Below are positions 22,844-31,860 of a DNA stretch of 35,163 bases, in pieces. The translations under genes and the position numbers were made by a program. Origin of the DNA: UBA1049 sp964522305 (GTDB taxonomy: Bacteria; Bacillota; Clostridia; Oscillospirales; CAG-382); contig CAZFVM010000004.1 in assembly GCA_964522305.1 (NCBI GenBank), forward strand, positions 1-35,163, written 5' to 3'. The notes beneath the pieces were generated by a model that was given only the letters and a program-made list of their open reading frames with translations, searched no databases and had not been told where the DNA came from. Position 1 is the first letter of the stretch. Each line of letters begins with the position of its first letter.

Positions 22844-23155
22844 ATGGCGGTATTAAACATTACCAAAGACAATTTCGAGCAAGAAGTATTGAAATCCGAT
22901 GTTCCTGTATTAATCGACTTTTGGGCTGCATGGTGCGGACCTTGCAGGATGGTAGCTCCCATTATTGAAGAGCTTGCTTCCGAGGTTACCAATGCAAAAA
23001 TCGGTAAAGTTAATGTGGACGAAGAGCCTGAATTGGCGGGGAACTTCCAGATTATGAGTATTCCTACCTTAGTGGTTATTAAGGACGGTAAGGTTGTAAA
23101 CCATGCTGTGGGGCTTAGATCTAAAGAAGCTCTCAAAAAGATGCTGGAAGTATAA
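22844..23155 (+). CDS. trxA: Thioredoxin
   Basis: 103 residues, typical length. Cytoplasmic dithiol-disulfide carrier. The active site is WCGPC (Cys31, Cys34), and the cis-proline is in SIPTL (Pro73). FWAAW and the C-terminal GLRSKEALKKML helix complete the fold. GGAG eight bases before the ATG. It is expressed divergently from peroxiredoxin and superoxide reductase and could be the electron donor of the peroxiredoxin; no thioredoxin reductase is adjacent. A strong terminator follows. It may be regulated through the GTGACC palindromes upstream. Confidence 0.97.
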   Translation: MAVLNITKDNFEQEVLKSDVPVLIDFWAAWCGPCRMVAPIIEELASEVTNAKIGKVNVDEEPELAGNFQIMSIPTLVVIKDGKVVNHAVGLRSKEALKKMLEV

Positions 23156-23169
23156 AAAAGAATTGTTAT

Positions 23170-23202
23170 AAAAAGACTGCTTTGGCGGTCTTTTTGTTTT
23201 TT
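23170..23202 (+). terminator. Terminator after trx
   Basis: AAAAAGACTGC (23170-23180), loop TTTG, GCGGTCTTTTT (23185-23195, one G-U pair), then GTTTTTTGG. Confidence 0.85.
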
Positions 23203-23227
23203 GGTATAAAAATCCGGGGCAAACCGT

Positions 23228-23914
23228 TTATATAAGACTCCTCAGCTTTTCTTTGTCTTTTATTCTGATGCCACCGCGGAACAGCTCGACGATATCTTCG
23301 CTGACAAAATACTTAAGCATACGGGAAACCACTTCTCTGGCGCTCCCCATATACTTTGCCACTTGCTCGTGGGTTAGGTTTATCAAATCAGAGTTGTTCT
23401 TTCTCTGCTCTTCATATAAAAACACAGCCAAGCGTTTGTCAAAACTCATAAAGAGAATCTGCTGCATCGCCCACATTACATCTGAAAACCTATCTGCCGT
23501 AACTTTGTAAACAAAACATTCTACATATATGTTGTTTGCCATAAGACTTGCCAGTGCGGGGGCTGACAACAAGACAATCTCGCTGTCCTCTTCTGCGTCC
23601 ATAAAGACCTCAAAGTCGATGCTGTTGAGTACACAGGAGGCAGAGAGCACACACATTTCCCCTTCGTAGATGCGGTAAAGAGTTATCTCTCTGCCGTCCT
23701 CGGATAGCATATATGTGCGTAAAGAGCCGCTTTTGACCAGTAACATGCCTATACAGTCGCTATCGCCTTGATGTATATGAGCGCCCTTATCATACTTTGT
23801 AACAACTGTATGGGTGTTGAGGATTTCTTTTTCTTTTATTGACAGTTGACTATAAAAAGGATAATGATTCTGAATATCGCTCATGATGCTTTTGTCCCTT
23901 GTATTTGGATCCAT
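23228..23914 (-). CDS. Crp/Fnr-family transcriptional regulator
   Basis: 228 residues. An N-terminal cyclic-nucleotide-binding-like beta barrel (GAHIHQGDSDCIGMLLVKSGSLRTYMLSEDGREITLYRIYEGE), a long dimer helix, then a winged helix-turn-helix with recognition helix SAREVVSRMLKYF. The helix keeps Arg193, Glu194 and Arg198, the residues that read TGTGA in CRP, with Ser197 as in FNR. There is no FNR N-terminal iron-sulfur cysteine set; cysteines in EMCVLSASC might sense redox state, which is inference. It has its own promoter (23963-23991) and sits beside trx, prx and superoxide reductase, so it probably regulates them in response to a redox or small-molecule signal. Confidence 0.9.
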   Translation of the reverse strand: MDPNTRDKSIMSDIQNHYPFYSQLSIKEKEILNTHTVVTKYDKGAHIHQGDSDCIGMLLVKSGSLRTYMLSEDGREITLYRIYEGEMCVLSASCVLNSIDFEVFMDAEEDSEIVLLSAPALASLMANNIYVECFVYKVTADRFSDVMWAMQQILFMSFDKRLAVFLYEEQRKNNSDLINLTHEQVAKYMGSAREVVSRMLKYFVSEDIVELFRGGIRIKDKEKLRSLI

Positions 23915-23962
23915 AAATTATCCTTTCGAGAATTTTTTAACATAACTTTTTATACTCGTATA

Positions 23963-23991
23963 ATTATACTATAAACTCATAGAAATATCAA
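23963..23991 (-). promoter_or_regulatory. Predicted promoter of the Crp/Fnr gene
   Basis: Minus strand -35 TTGATA (23986-23991), 17-base spacer and perfect -10 TATAAT (23963-23968). The -10 is embedded in the 12-bp palindrome GTATAATTATAC (23958-23969), which may be chance in such AT-rich sequence. Confidence 0.75.
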
Positions 23992-24022
23992 TACGGCAGC
24001 TTTATAAAAAAGTCTGCCGTAT
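23991..24022 (-). terminator. Hairpin after leuB, end of the ilv-leu operon
   Basis: A perfect 9-bp stem, ATACGGCAG (23991-23999) with CTGCCGTAT (24014-24022), lies 12 bp past the leuB stop. The tail on the minus strand is only weakly T-rich, so termination efficiency is uncertain. Confidence 0.55.
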
Positions 24023-24034
24023 TATTATTATGTT

Positions 24035-25084
24035 TTATATCTTATCGAGTATTCTGCCGGTTATTTCGTCGGTGGTGCAGGTCCCGCCCAGGTCAAAGGT
24101 GGTGTGCCCTTCGTTTAGAACAGCTTCTACAGCATCTTCGATTTCTTTTGCTTCTTTCTCAAGCTTGAAGGAATAGGAAAGCATCATTGCCACCGATAAA
24201 ATCGTGGCTATGGGATTGGCAATCCCTTTACCTACGATGTCCGGAGCAGAGCCGTGGATAGGCTCGTACATGCCCCTGGGACCCGACCCCAAAGAAGCTG
24301 ATGGCAACATACCGATAGATCCGGTAAGTTGGGAGGCCTCGTCGGACAAAATATCCCCAAACATATTGGAAGTAACTATAACATCAAATTGCTTGGGATT
24401 GCGAATAAGCTGCATCGCGGCGTTGTCTACTAACATATCGGAGTACTCAATATCTGTATACTCTTCTGCCAGAGAATGCATAACCTCTCGCCAAAGACGA
24501 GAGCTCTCCAAGACGTTGGCTTTGTCTATGCTGGTAACTTTACGGTTGCGCTTTTTTGCATATTCGAAGGCTACCCTGCCTATCCTTTCCACTTCTGTAA
24601 CGGAATAACTTTCGGTGTCAAAAGCTACTTCCCCGAACTCTCCCATGGTCCTGCCGCTCTCCCCGAAATATATACCTCCGGTGAGCTCGCGTACAATGAC
24701 AATATCAAAAGAGTCGGTGTCTCTCAAAGGACAACGGTTGCTTAATGCGCTGTATAGCTTGACCGGTCGGATGTTTGCATACAGTCCCAACTCTTTACGA
24801 AGACCGAGTAAAGCCCGCTCCGGCCTTAGATGTCCCGGTAAAGAATCCCACTTCGGTCCGCCTACCGCACCCAGTAAAATGCTGTCGGATCTCAGGGCTG
24901 CATTGATGGTAGCCTGCATCAAGGGCACGCCATACTCATCTATAGAACAGCCCCCTGCCAATAGGTTGGTGTAGTTGATCTTGTGTCTATGTTTTTGGGC
25001 TATCTTGTCCAAAACCTTAGTCGCGCTGTCTACTATTTCGGGTCCGATACCGTCCCCTTTGATAAGAGCAAGATTTATTGTCAT
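24035..25084 (-). CDS. leuB: 3-isopropylmalate dehydrogenase
   Basis: 349 residues. NAD-dependent oxidation and decarboxylation of 3-isopropylmalate in leucine synthesis; in organisms with CimA it also acts on the methylmalate of the isoleucine route. Motifs: LIKGDGIGPEIV at the N-terminus, VGGPKWD, RPERALLGLRKELGLYANIRP with the substrate-binding Arg residues, VRELTGGIYFGE, SIDKANVLESSRLWR, and the NAD site GSAPDIVGKGIANPIATILS. Last gene of the operon. No missing catalytic residues. Confidence 0.97.
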   Translation of the reverse strand: MTINLALIKGDGIGPEIVDSATKVLDKIAQKHRHKINYTNLLAGGCSIDEYGVPLMQATINAALRSDSILLGAVGGPKWDSLPGHLRPERALLGLRKELGLYANIRPVKLYSALSNRCPLRDTDSFDIVIVRELTGGIYFGESGRTMGEFGEVAFDTESYSVTEVERIGRVAFEYAKKRNRKVTSIDKANVLESSRLWREVMHSLAEEYTDIEYSDMLVDNAAMQLIRNPKQFDVIVTSNMFGDILSDEASQLTGSIGMLPSASLGSGPRGMYEPIHGSAPDIVGKGIANPIATILSVAMMLSYSFKLEKEAKEIEDAVEAVLNEGHTTFDLGGTCTTDEITGRILDKI

Positions 25085-25152
25085 GGCTTTTTCCTTTCTG
25101 CAAAAACTACTCGATTATTATTATTAATATCGGTACTGCATGTGGGAGGCGA

Positions 25153-25647
25153 TTATTTTACCAAACCTGTGTTGACTCCCTCGACCAATCCCCCTGCTTG
25201 GATAATCTTCTGGATAAACTCCGGGAAGGGATGGGTCTTGTATTCTTTGCCGGTAGTAATATTATATATAACTCCGCCTTTAAAATCAACCTCCAACTCA
25301 TCACCTTCGCTGATTTCGCCGGCAGCTTGCTCGTTCTCTATAATCGGAAGCCCGATGTTTATGGCGTTTCGGTAAAATATTCTGGCAAAACTTTTGGCAA
25401 TAACCAAAGAAATACCGCTCTCTTTTATGGCTATGGGAGCATGCTCCCGGGAAGAGCCGCAACCGAAGTTATCCCCGGCTACCATTATATCCCCCGCCTT
25501 TACTCTGGCGACAAAAGTATCGTCTATATCGATCATGCAATGGGCTGCCAGGAATTTCTTGTCTGTGGTGGTAAGGTATCTCGCCGGAATGATTACATCC
25601 GTGTCTACATTATCCCCATACTTCAAAACCTTTCCTTTAACCTTCAT
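25153..25647 (-). CDS. leuD: 3-isopropylmalate dehydratase small subunit
   Basis: 164 residues, the short archaeal/clostridial type. With LeuC it isomerises 2-isopropylmalate to 3-isopropylmalate. DNVDTDVIIPARYLTTTD contains the specificity loop; YLTT is the form expected for isopropylmalate rather than homoaconitate. GDNFGCGSSREHAPIA carries the family's conserved Ser-Arg substrate site. AAAGGA ribosome site upstream. Also expected to act on citramalate made by CimA. Confidence 0.96.
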   Translation of the reverse strand: MKVKGKVLKYGDNVDTDVIIPARYLTTTDKKFLAAHCMIDIDDTFVARVKAGDIMVAGDNFGCGSSREHAPIAIKESGISLVIAKSFARIFYRNAINIGLPIIENEQAAGEISEGDELEVDFKGGVIYNITTGKEYKTHPFPEFIQKIIQAGGLVEGVNTGLVK

Positions 25648-25712
25648 TTATGTTGTTCCTTTCGTTAGTAAGAATTAATAGTGTATTCGTTATGGGACCC
25701 CTTAAAATTCTT

Positions 25713-26984
25713 TTATGGCTCTAAAATCTCCTTGGGATGGGTTATCCTGCCGGTTACGGCACTTGCCGCCGCCACCGCCGGACTTGCTAAATACAGCTCG
25801 GACTCGGCGTGCCCCATTCGCCCTACGAAATTTCGGTTGGTGGTAACCACTGCCTTTTCACCCTTTGCCAGGATTCCCATATGTCCTCCGAGACAAGGAC
25901 CGCAAGTGGGAGTAGATACTACCGCTCCTGCTTGAATAAATATCTTTATCAGACCCATTTCCATGGCATCGAGATAAATCTTTTGGGTGGCGGGGATTAT
26001 AATCGCTCTGACTCCTTTTGCAACTTTTCTGCCCTTTAGGATTTCTGCGGCATCCATCATGTCCTGAAGTCTGCCGTTGGTGCAAGACCCGATTACTATC
26101 TGATCTATGTGGATTTCACCGATTTCATCAAAGGTTCGAGTGTTATCCGGTAAATGAGGGAAAGCCACGGTTGGAGTAATCTCTGCCAGGTCAATCTCAA
26201 AAACCTCGTCGTAATGGGCATCGCTGTCGGCGGTGTAAATCACCGGTTCCTTTGCCCCGGCTTGACTCAAAAACTCCAAGGTCTTGTCGTCTACTTCAAA
26301 AATACCGTTCTTTGCTCCGGCTTCTATTGCCATGTTTGCCATGCATAATCTATCGCTGACCGTAAGATGAGCCACCCCGTCCCCGGTGAACTCCATAGAC
26401 TTATAAAGGGCGCCGGAAACCCCGATTATTCCGATAATATGCAAAATAATATCTTTACCGGATACATATTTTTGGGGTTTGTTTTTTAGCACGAATTTCA
26501 TTGCGGGGGGTACCTTAAACCAGGCTTTGCCAGTTGCCATGGCTGCTGCCATATCCGTGGAGCCCACTCCGGTGGAAAACGCCCCTAAAGCACCATAAGT
26601 ACAGGTATGGGAGTCTGCTCCGACTACCACATCCCCTGCGGTAACCAAGCCTTTCTCGGGTAATAAAGCATGCTCTATCCCCATATCTCCGGCATCAAAG
26701 AAATTAACTATCTCCATCTCGTTGGCAAAAACCCTGCAACGCTGGGTCTGCATAGCCGCATTTATGTCCTTGTTCGGAACGAAGTGGTCCATAACCAAGG
26801 AAATCTTCTTTTTGTCGAAGACCCTGTCCGTGTTTATCCGGGCAAACTCGTTAATTGCCACAGGGGAGGTAATGTCGTTGCCTAACACCATATCTACATC
26901 TGCCAAGATAAGCTGTCCAACCTCCACATAGGGGAGCCCCGCATGGGCTGCCAAAATCTTTTGGGTCATTGTCATAGGTTTCAT
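25713..26984 (-). CDS. leuC: 3-isopropylmalate dehydratase large subunit
   Basis: 423 residues, usual for the short LeuC class. Aconitase-family subunit holding a [4Fe-4S] cluster. The cluster cysteines are in IGSCTNGR and TPTCGPCLGGHMG. Other marks: MDHFVPNKDI, GADSHTCTYGALGAFSTGVGSTD. Partner of LeuD, 65 bp downstream in the same operon. Cluster sensitivity to oxygen and superoxide fits the presence of superoxide defence nearby, although no shared regulation is seen. Confidence 0.97.
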   Translation of the reverse strand: MKPMTMTQKILAAHAGLPYVEVGQLILADVDMVLGNDITSPVAINEFARINTDRVFDKKKISLVMDHFVPNKDINAAMQTQRCRVFANEMEIVNFFDAGDMGIEHALLPEKGLVTAGDVVVGADSHTCTYGALGAFSTGVGSTDMAAAMATGKAWFKVPPAMKFVLKNKPQKYVSGKDIILHIIGIIGVSGALYKSMEFTGDGVAHLTVSDRLCMANMAIEAGAKNGIFEVDDKTLEFLSQAGAKEPVIYTADSDAHYDEVFEIDLAEITPTVAFPHLPDNTRTFDEIGEIHIDQIVIGSCTNGRLQDMMDAAEILKGRKVAKGVRAIIIPATQKIYLDAMEMGLIKIFIQAGAVVSTPTCGPCLGGHMGILAKGEKAVVTTNRNFVGRMGHAESELYLASPAVAAASAVTGRITHPKEILEP

Positions 26985-27022
26985 ATTTTAACCCTTCCCT
27001 CTCATATAACTATACTATAATA

Positions 27023-28603
27023 TTATTGTTTTTTTGCTTTTTCTAAGGCTAATTTATATTCTATCGAATCCACCAAAGCTATGATACTGGCTTCTATAAT
27101 GTCGTTTGAAACCCCTATGGTAGTCCAGCTTTGGATGTCGTCGGAGGTCTCTATCAATACCCTTACCTTAGCGGCGGTGGTGCTGTTTTCTTCTAATACC
27201 CTAACTTTGTAGTCGGTGAGTCGCATCTCTTTTATGGAGGGGTAGAAAACCGTCAGAGCTTTACGAAGAGCGTTGTCCAAAGCGTTTACCGGACCGTTGC
27301 CCATGGCGGCGGAGATTTCCTCCTTGCCGTCCACCTCTACCTTTATGGTGGCGGTCGCCGGTTCTCCTCCGTTGGGTACCGGGAATTCCCCAATGGTCCT
27401 GTAAAGCACTAAATTAAAATGAGGAGAATATTGCCCTAACATTCTCTTTACCAAAAGCTCGAAGCTTGCGTCCGCTGCCTCGAAATGGTATCCGTAGTGC
27501 TCCATCTCTTTGAGTTTCTCCAGGATTTCTCCTGCCTCCGGAGAGTTCTTCTCCAAATCCGGTGCGATGCCGGCAGCCTTTGCCAACAAAGTGCTTCTTC
27601 CCGAGACTTCGCTCATCAAGAACTTACGCTTGTTCCCTACTACATGGGGATCGATATGCTCAAAGCTTTTGGAAAGCTTTAGTACTCCGTCGATATGCAT
27701 TCCACCCTTGTGGGCAAACGCACTCTTGCCTGTGTAGGGATGGTTGTTGTCTATCTGGGTGTTGGCTATCTCTGCCACTCGTCTGGTTGTGGTGAACAAT
27801 GATTCTAAATTGCCGTCACAATCATAACCCAGCTTTAGCTTTAGGTTGGGGAGTATAATGCTCAAATCCGCGTTACCGCATCTTTCCCCTATCCCGGTAA
27901 AAGTGCCCTGTACCTGTGTCGCTCCTGCCTGAACTGCCATAATGGAGTTTGCAACGGCACAGCCCGTATCGTTGTGGCAATGGACAGAAATCTTTATATC
28001 CGGATATTTGTCCCTCACTATCTTTGTCATCTCATAGACTTCTCCGGGAAGACTGCCCCCGTTGGTGTCACACAATGCAATGGTAGTAGCTCCGCCTTCC
28101 ATGGCTGCTTCCAAAACCTGCAGAGCGTACTCGGGGTTGTCCTTGTATCCGTCGTAATAATGTTCTGCATCAAATATGACTTCTTTACCGAGACCGGTGA
28201 GGTAACTGATAGTGTCTTTAATAATCTTGAGGTTATCCTCAAGGCTTATCCTGAGTATCTCGGTGGCGTGCAAATCCCAGGACTTGCCGAAGATTACCAC
28301 CACTTCGGTGTCTGCCTGTAGCAAGGACTTTATATTGGCATCTTTTGCCGGCTCTACCCCTTTGCGACAGGTGCTGCCAAAAGCACATAGCTTGGCGTTC
28401 TTTAGCTTTAAATTCTTTACTTGACGGAAAAAATCAATATCCTTAGGGTTGGAACCCGGGTTACCCGCTTCTATATAGTTTACCCCAAAAGCATCAAGGG
28501 TCTTTACTATGCTAAGCTTGTCTCTGACCGAAAAGGAGATTCCTTCACTCTGGGCTCCGTCCCTTAGGGTTGAGTCAAACATCTCTATTTTTTGTTTTTT
28601 CAT
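27023..28603 (-). CDS. cimA: (R)-citramalate synthase
   Basis: 526 residues. Condenses acetyl-CoA and pyruvate to citramalate, the entry to the threonine-independent isoleucine route. FDSTLRDGAQSEGISFSVRDKL distinguishes CimA from LeuA and homocitrate synthase (compare FDTTLRDGEQAPHCSM in the neighbouring leuA). Also SVHCHNDTGCAVANS with the metal-binding His residues, and FAHKGGMHIDGV. A C-terminal regulatory domain (about 390-526, with AMGNGPVNALDNAL and DYKVRVL) suggests feedback control, probably by isoleucine. It sits between leuA and leuC, so LeuCDB can serve both paths. Confidence 0.94.
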   Translation of the reverse strand: MKKQKIEMFDSTLRDGAQSEGISFSVRDKLSIVKTLDAFGVNYIEAGNPGSNPKDIDFFRQVKNLKLKNAKLCAFGSTCRKGVEPAKDANIKSLLQADTEVVVIFGKSWDLHATEILRISLEDNLKIIKDTISYLTGLGKEVIFDAEHYYDGYKDNPEYALQVLEAAMEGGATTIALCDTNGGSLPGEVYEMTKIVRDKYPDIKISVHCHNDTGCAVANSIMAVQAGATQVQGTFTGIGERCGNADLSIILPNLKLKLGYDCDGNLESLFTTTRRVAEIANTQIDNNHPYTGKSAFAHKGGMHIDGVLKLSKSFEHIDPHVVGNKRKFLMSEVSGRSTLLAKAAGIAPDLEKNSPEAGEILEKLKEMEHYGYHFEAADASFELLVKRMLGQYSPHFNLVLYRTIGEFPVPNGGEPATATIKVEVDGKEEISAAMGNGPVNALDNALRKALTVFYPSIKEMRLTDYKVRVLEENSTTAAKVRVLIETSDDIQSWTTIGVSNDIIEASIIALVDSIEYKLALEKAKKQ

Positions 28604-28617
28604 CTTATATATATCTC

Positions 28618-30129
28618 CTACTGCAGTTCCACTAATTTATTTATTCCGTTGATATATGCTAAAATACTCGATTCAATAATGTTAGTGGAAAGACCTCTGC
28701 CTATAACACTGTGGTCTCCTGCCGAAAGCTTTACCGTTACCTCACCCAAAGCATCGTTTCCATCGGTTACCGAGTGGATGTCGTATTTTTCCAGCTGTAC
28801 ATCCAAGTCTTTGACTATCTTGTCAATCGCGTTATAAGCTGCGTTAATAGGACCGTCCCCTAAAGATACCTTCTCGGTGGTCTCCCCGTCTTTGCTCAAA
28901 CGTATCACACAGGTAGATGTGGCGTTCTGGGAAGTGTGAACATCGAAATATTCTAACTTGTACGCTCCCGGGACTGTATGCTCTAAGTTGTTGACTATTG
29001 CCTCAAGGTCGCTGTCTGTAATGACCTTCTTCTTATCGGAGAGCTCTTTGACCTTGTCATAGTATACCGCAAGGTCTTCGTCAGTGTAGGTGTATCCCAA
29101 CTCCTTTAACCGATCGCCAATGGCATGCTTGCCGGAGTGTCTGCCTATAACTAACTTGTTCTTGGCTATCCCCACATCCTCTGCCTGCATAATCTCATAA
29201 GTCTCTCGGGCAGCCAACACACCATGTTGGTGAATGCCGGATTCATGGGCAAAAGCGTTTGCTCCGACTATGGGCTTGTTAATTGGAGTGGATTGTCCGA
29301 TAATATTGTATACCATTCTGCTTGTTCTGGTAATTTGCTTAGTGTCTATCTTTGTGTAAGCTCCAAAAAGATCCTTACGGGTCTTTATCGCCATTACGAT
29401 TTCTTCTAATGCGGCGTTCCCCGCCCGTTCTCCCAGACCGTTTATGGTACATTCCACCTGGGTTGCTCCGGCTCTTACCCCTGCCAAGGAGTTGGCTACC
29501 GCCATCCCTAAATCGTTGTGACAATGGACCGAAACATCCACCGTATCCAGCCCCTCCACATTGGCGTAGAGGTACTTGATTCGATCGGCGATTTCCTCCG
29601 GAAGCATATATCCCACCGTATCCGGGATATTAACTACTGTGGCTCCGGCTTTGATGGCAACCCTTAAAACCTTTGCCAAAAATTCGGGATCGCTTCTCAT
29701 CCCGTCTTCGGCAGAAAACTCCACATCATCTATCTTTGTCTTGGCATAGCTAACCGCGTCTTTTACGTTTTCTAAGACTTGGTCCGGGGTCATACGCAGC
29801 TTGTATTCCATGTGAATGGGGGAAGTTGCCAAAAAGGTATGGATGCGGGGAGAGGCAGCCTTTTGCAGCGCATTATATGCCGCATCTATATCTTTGCGTA
29901 CCGCCCTCGCCAAAGCTGCGACCTTTGAGTCTTTTATAGTGGTCGCTATTGCCTCAACCGCCGCAAAAGCGCCTTGGGAGCTTATAGGAAACCCGGCTTC
30001 CATGCAGTCGACCCCAAGTAATTCCAGCTGTTTTGCTATCTCGATTTTTTCTGAGATATTCATGCTGCAATGGGGGGCTTGCTCGCCGTCCCTTAATGTG
30101 GTGTCAAATATCTTTATATGTCTCTCCAT
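28618..30129 (-). CDS. leuA: 2-isopropylmalate synthase
   Basis: 503 residues. Acetyl-CoA and 2-oxoisovalerate to 2-isopropylmalate, the first committed step of leucine synthesis. FDTTLRDGEQAPHCSMN, SVHCHNDLGMAVANSLAG (metal-binding His), ECTINGLGERAGNAALEEIVM, and FAHESGIHQHGVL all match. The C-terminal regulatory domain (about 375-503, with SLGDGPINAAYNAIDKIV and GRGLSTNIIESS) is the leucine-binding dimer domain. Gap of 13 bp to ilvD upstream and 14 bp to cimA downstream. Confidence 0.97.
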   Translation of the reverse strand: MERHIKIFDTTLRDGEQAPHCSMNISEKIEIAKQLELLGVDCMEAGFPISSQGAFAAVEAIATTIKDSKVAALARAVRKDIDAAYNALQKAASPRIHTFLATSPIHMEYKLRMTPDQVLENVKDAVSYAKTKIDDVEFSAEDGMRSDPEFLAKVLRVAIKAGATVVNIPDTVGYMLPEEIADRIKYLYANVEGLDTVDVSVHCHNDLGMAVANSLAGVRAGATQVECTINGLGERAGNAALEEIVMAIKTRKDLFGAYTKIDTKQITRTSRMVYNIIGQSTPINKPIVGANAFAHESGIHQHGVLAARETYEIMQAEDVGIAKNKLVIGRHSGKHAIGDRLKELGYTYTDEDLAVYYDKVKELSDKKKVITDSDLEAIVNNLEHTVPGAYKLEYFDVHTSQNATSTCVIRLSKDGETTEKVSLGDGPINAAYNAIDKIVKDLDVQLEKYDIHSVTDGNDALGEVTVKLSAGDHSVIGRGLSTNIIESSILAYINGINKLVELQ

Positions 30130-30142
30130 TGTTTTACCTCTC

Positions 30143-31816
30143 CTATATTACTATAGCTCCTTTATCAGCTGAGGATACATGTCTGCGATATCTGTCGAGA
30201 TACCCGGTGACACCTTCCCTCTCTTTTATGGCAGTTGACTTTGTCCTTTGTTCCAACTCTTGTTCGCTGACTAACAAGGTCAGCTTGTTGTTTGGAATAT
30301 CGATCCTTATGGTGTCCCCCTCCTTGATATAAGCGATGGGTCCGCCCTTTGCCGCCTCGGGGGAAATGTGTCCGATAGCGGCTCCTCTGGTAGCACCGGA
30401 AAATCTTCCGTCTGTAATCAAAGCCACCGTCTTGTCAAGACCCATTCCGGCTATGGCTGAAGTGGGGGTGAGCATCTCCCGCATGCCGGGACCGCCCGCG
30501 GGGCCTTCGTATCTTATGACCACCACATCCCCTTCTACGATTTTGCTGTTGTAGATAGCCTCCACGGCTTCTTCCTCACTGTCAAACACCCGGGCTTTCC
30601 CTTCATGCACCAGCATTGCGGGGTCTACGGCGCTTTGCTTTACCACCGCTCCGTTGGGAGCAATATTGCCAAATAATACGGCAATCCCGCCGTAAGTGGA
30701 ATAGGGGTTATCAGTGGTCCTTATTACATCCTTGCGGGTGATATATGGTCTGTCTTGTTCTAGCAATTCCCCGATAGGTTTACCGGTTGCCGTCATGGCA
30801 GACCCGTCAATCAATCCACTCTTGAGTAGTTCTTTCATAACCTGATACACCCCGCCGGCAGCAAATAAATCCTGCATATGGTGGGGACCCGCCGGTGCCA
30901 GCTTGCATAAATTTGGGGTCTTTTTGCTTATATAGTTAATAAGGTCCAAATCCAAACATACACCGGCTTCGTTTGCTATTGCCAAAAGATGTAATACCGA
31001 GTTTGTGGAACATCCCAATGCCATGTCCACCGCCAATGCGTTGGCGAACCCTACCTCGGTCATCACATCCCTGGGGCGAACATCCTTTGCCACCGTGTCC
31101 ATAATCTGCTCTCCCACCGTCTTTGCAAGCCGCAAGCGCTTTGCATACACAGCCGGGATGCTCCCGTTGCCCGATAGACCCATGCCGATAGCCTCGGTGA
31201 GGCAGTTCATGGAGTTGGCGGTAAACATTCCCGAACAAGAACCGCAACTGGGACAACAATTGTCTTCGATGGTTTGGACTTGCTCTAAGGTCATGGTGTT
31301 GTTCATAAAAGAACCAACTGCTTCGAAGGCGCTGTTGAGGTCTAAGCCGCCTCCCTCACCGTTGTCCAAAGACAACATGGGACCTCCGGACACAAAAATC
31401 GAAGGTAGATTTACCCTTGCAGCCGCCATTAGCATCGCCGGGACTATCTTGTCGCAATTGGGTATAAAAACCAACCCGTCAAAAGCGTGAGCCCGAGCCA
31501 TACATTCAATACTATCGGCTATAATCTCCCGTGTGGGAAGGGAATAATGCATCCCGTCATGGCCCATGGCTATCCCGTCACATACCCCTATCACATTAAA
31601 CTCTGCGGGAGTGCCCCCTGCCGACAAGACCCCGTCCTTTACTGCACGGGCAATGTCTTTGAGATGAATATGACCGGGAACAATCTCGTTGAAGGAATTG
31701 ACTATGCCTATCAAAGGCTTTTGTAACTGATTATCAGTGTATCCCAACGCCTTTAGCAAAGATCTTTGGGGGCTGCGCTCTACTCCTTTGGTAATGACAT
31801 CGCTGTTTTTATTCAT
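30143..31816 (-). CDS. ilvD: Dihydroxy-acid dehydratase
   Basis: 557 residues. Dehydrates the dihydroxy acids of both the valine and isoleucine branches. Iron-sulfur cysteines lie in PNCDKIVPAML and CCPSCGSCSGMFTANSMNCLTE; DGRFSGATRGAAIGHISPEA is the C-terminal signature. Full length and without changes in the conserved cysteines. Confidence 0.97.
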   Translation of the reverse strand: MNKNSDVITKGVERSPQRSLLKALGYTDNQLQKPLIGIVNSFNEIVPGHIHLKDIARAVKDGVLSAGGTPAEFNVIGVCDGIAMGHDGMHYSLPTREIIADSIECMARAHAFDGLVFIPNCDKIVPAMLMAAARVNLPSIFVSGGPMLSLDNGEGGGLDLNSAFEAVGSFMNNTMTLEQVQTIEDNCCPSCGSCSGMFTANSMNCLTEAIGMGLSGNGSIPAVYAKRLRLAKTVGEQIMDTVAKDVRPRDVMTEVGFANALAVDMALGCSTNSVLHLLAIANEAGVCLDLDLINYISKKTPNLCKLAPAGPHHMQDLFAAGGVYQVMKELLKSGLIDGSAMTATGKPIGELLEQDRPYITRKDVIRTTDNPYSTYGGIAVLFGNIAPNGAVVKQSAVDPAMLVHEGKARVFDSEEEAVEAIYNSKIVEGDVVVIRYEGPAGGPGMREMLTPTSAIAGMGLDKTVALITDGRFSGATRGAAIGHISPEAAKGGPIAYIKEGDTIRIDIPNNKLTLLVSEQELEQRTKSTAIKEREGVTGYLDRYRRHVSSADKGAIVI

Positions 31817-31860
31817 CTAAAGACTCCTTAATTACAAATAATCACAATATCTGTGTCTTG

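Noticed and set aside
30936..31259. Antisense open frames within ilvD and other ilv/leu genes
   Set aside because: Shadows of strongly biased codons in highly conserved enzymes; none has a ribosome site or plausible product.
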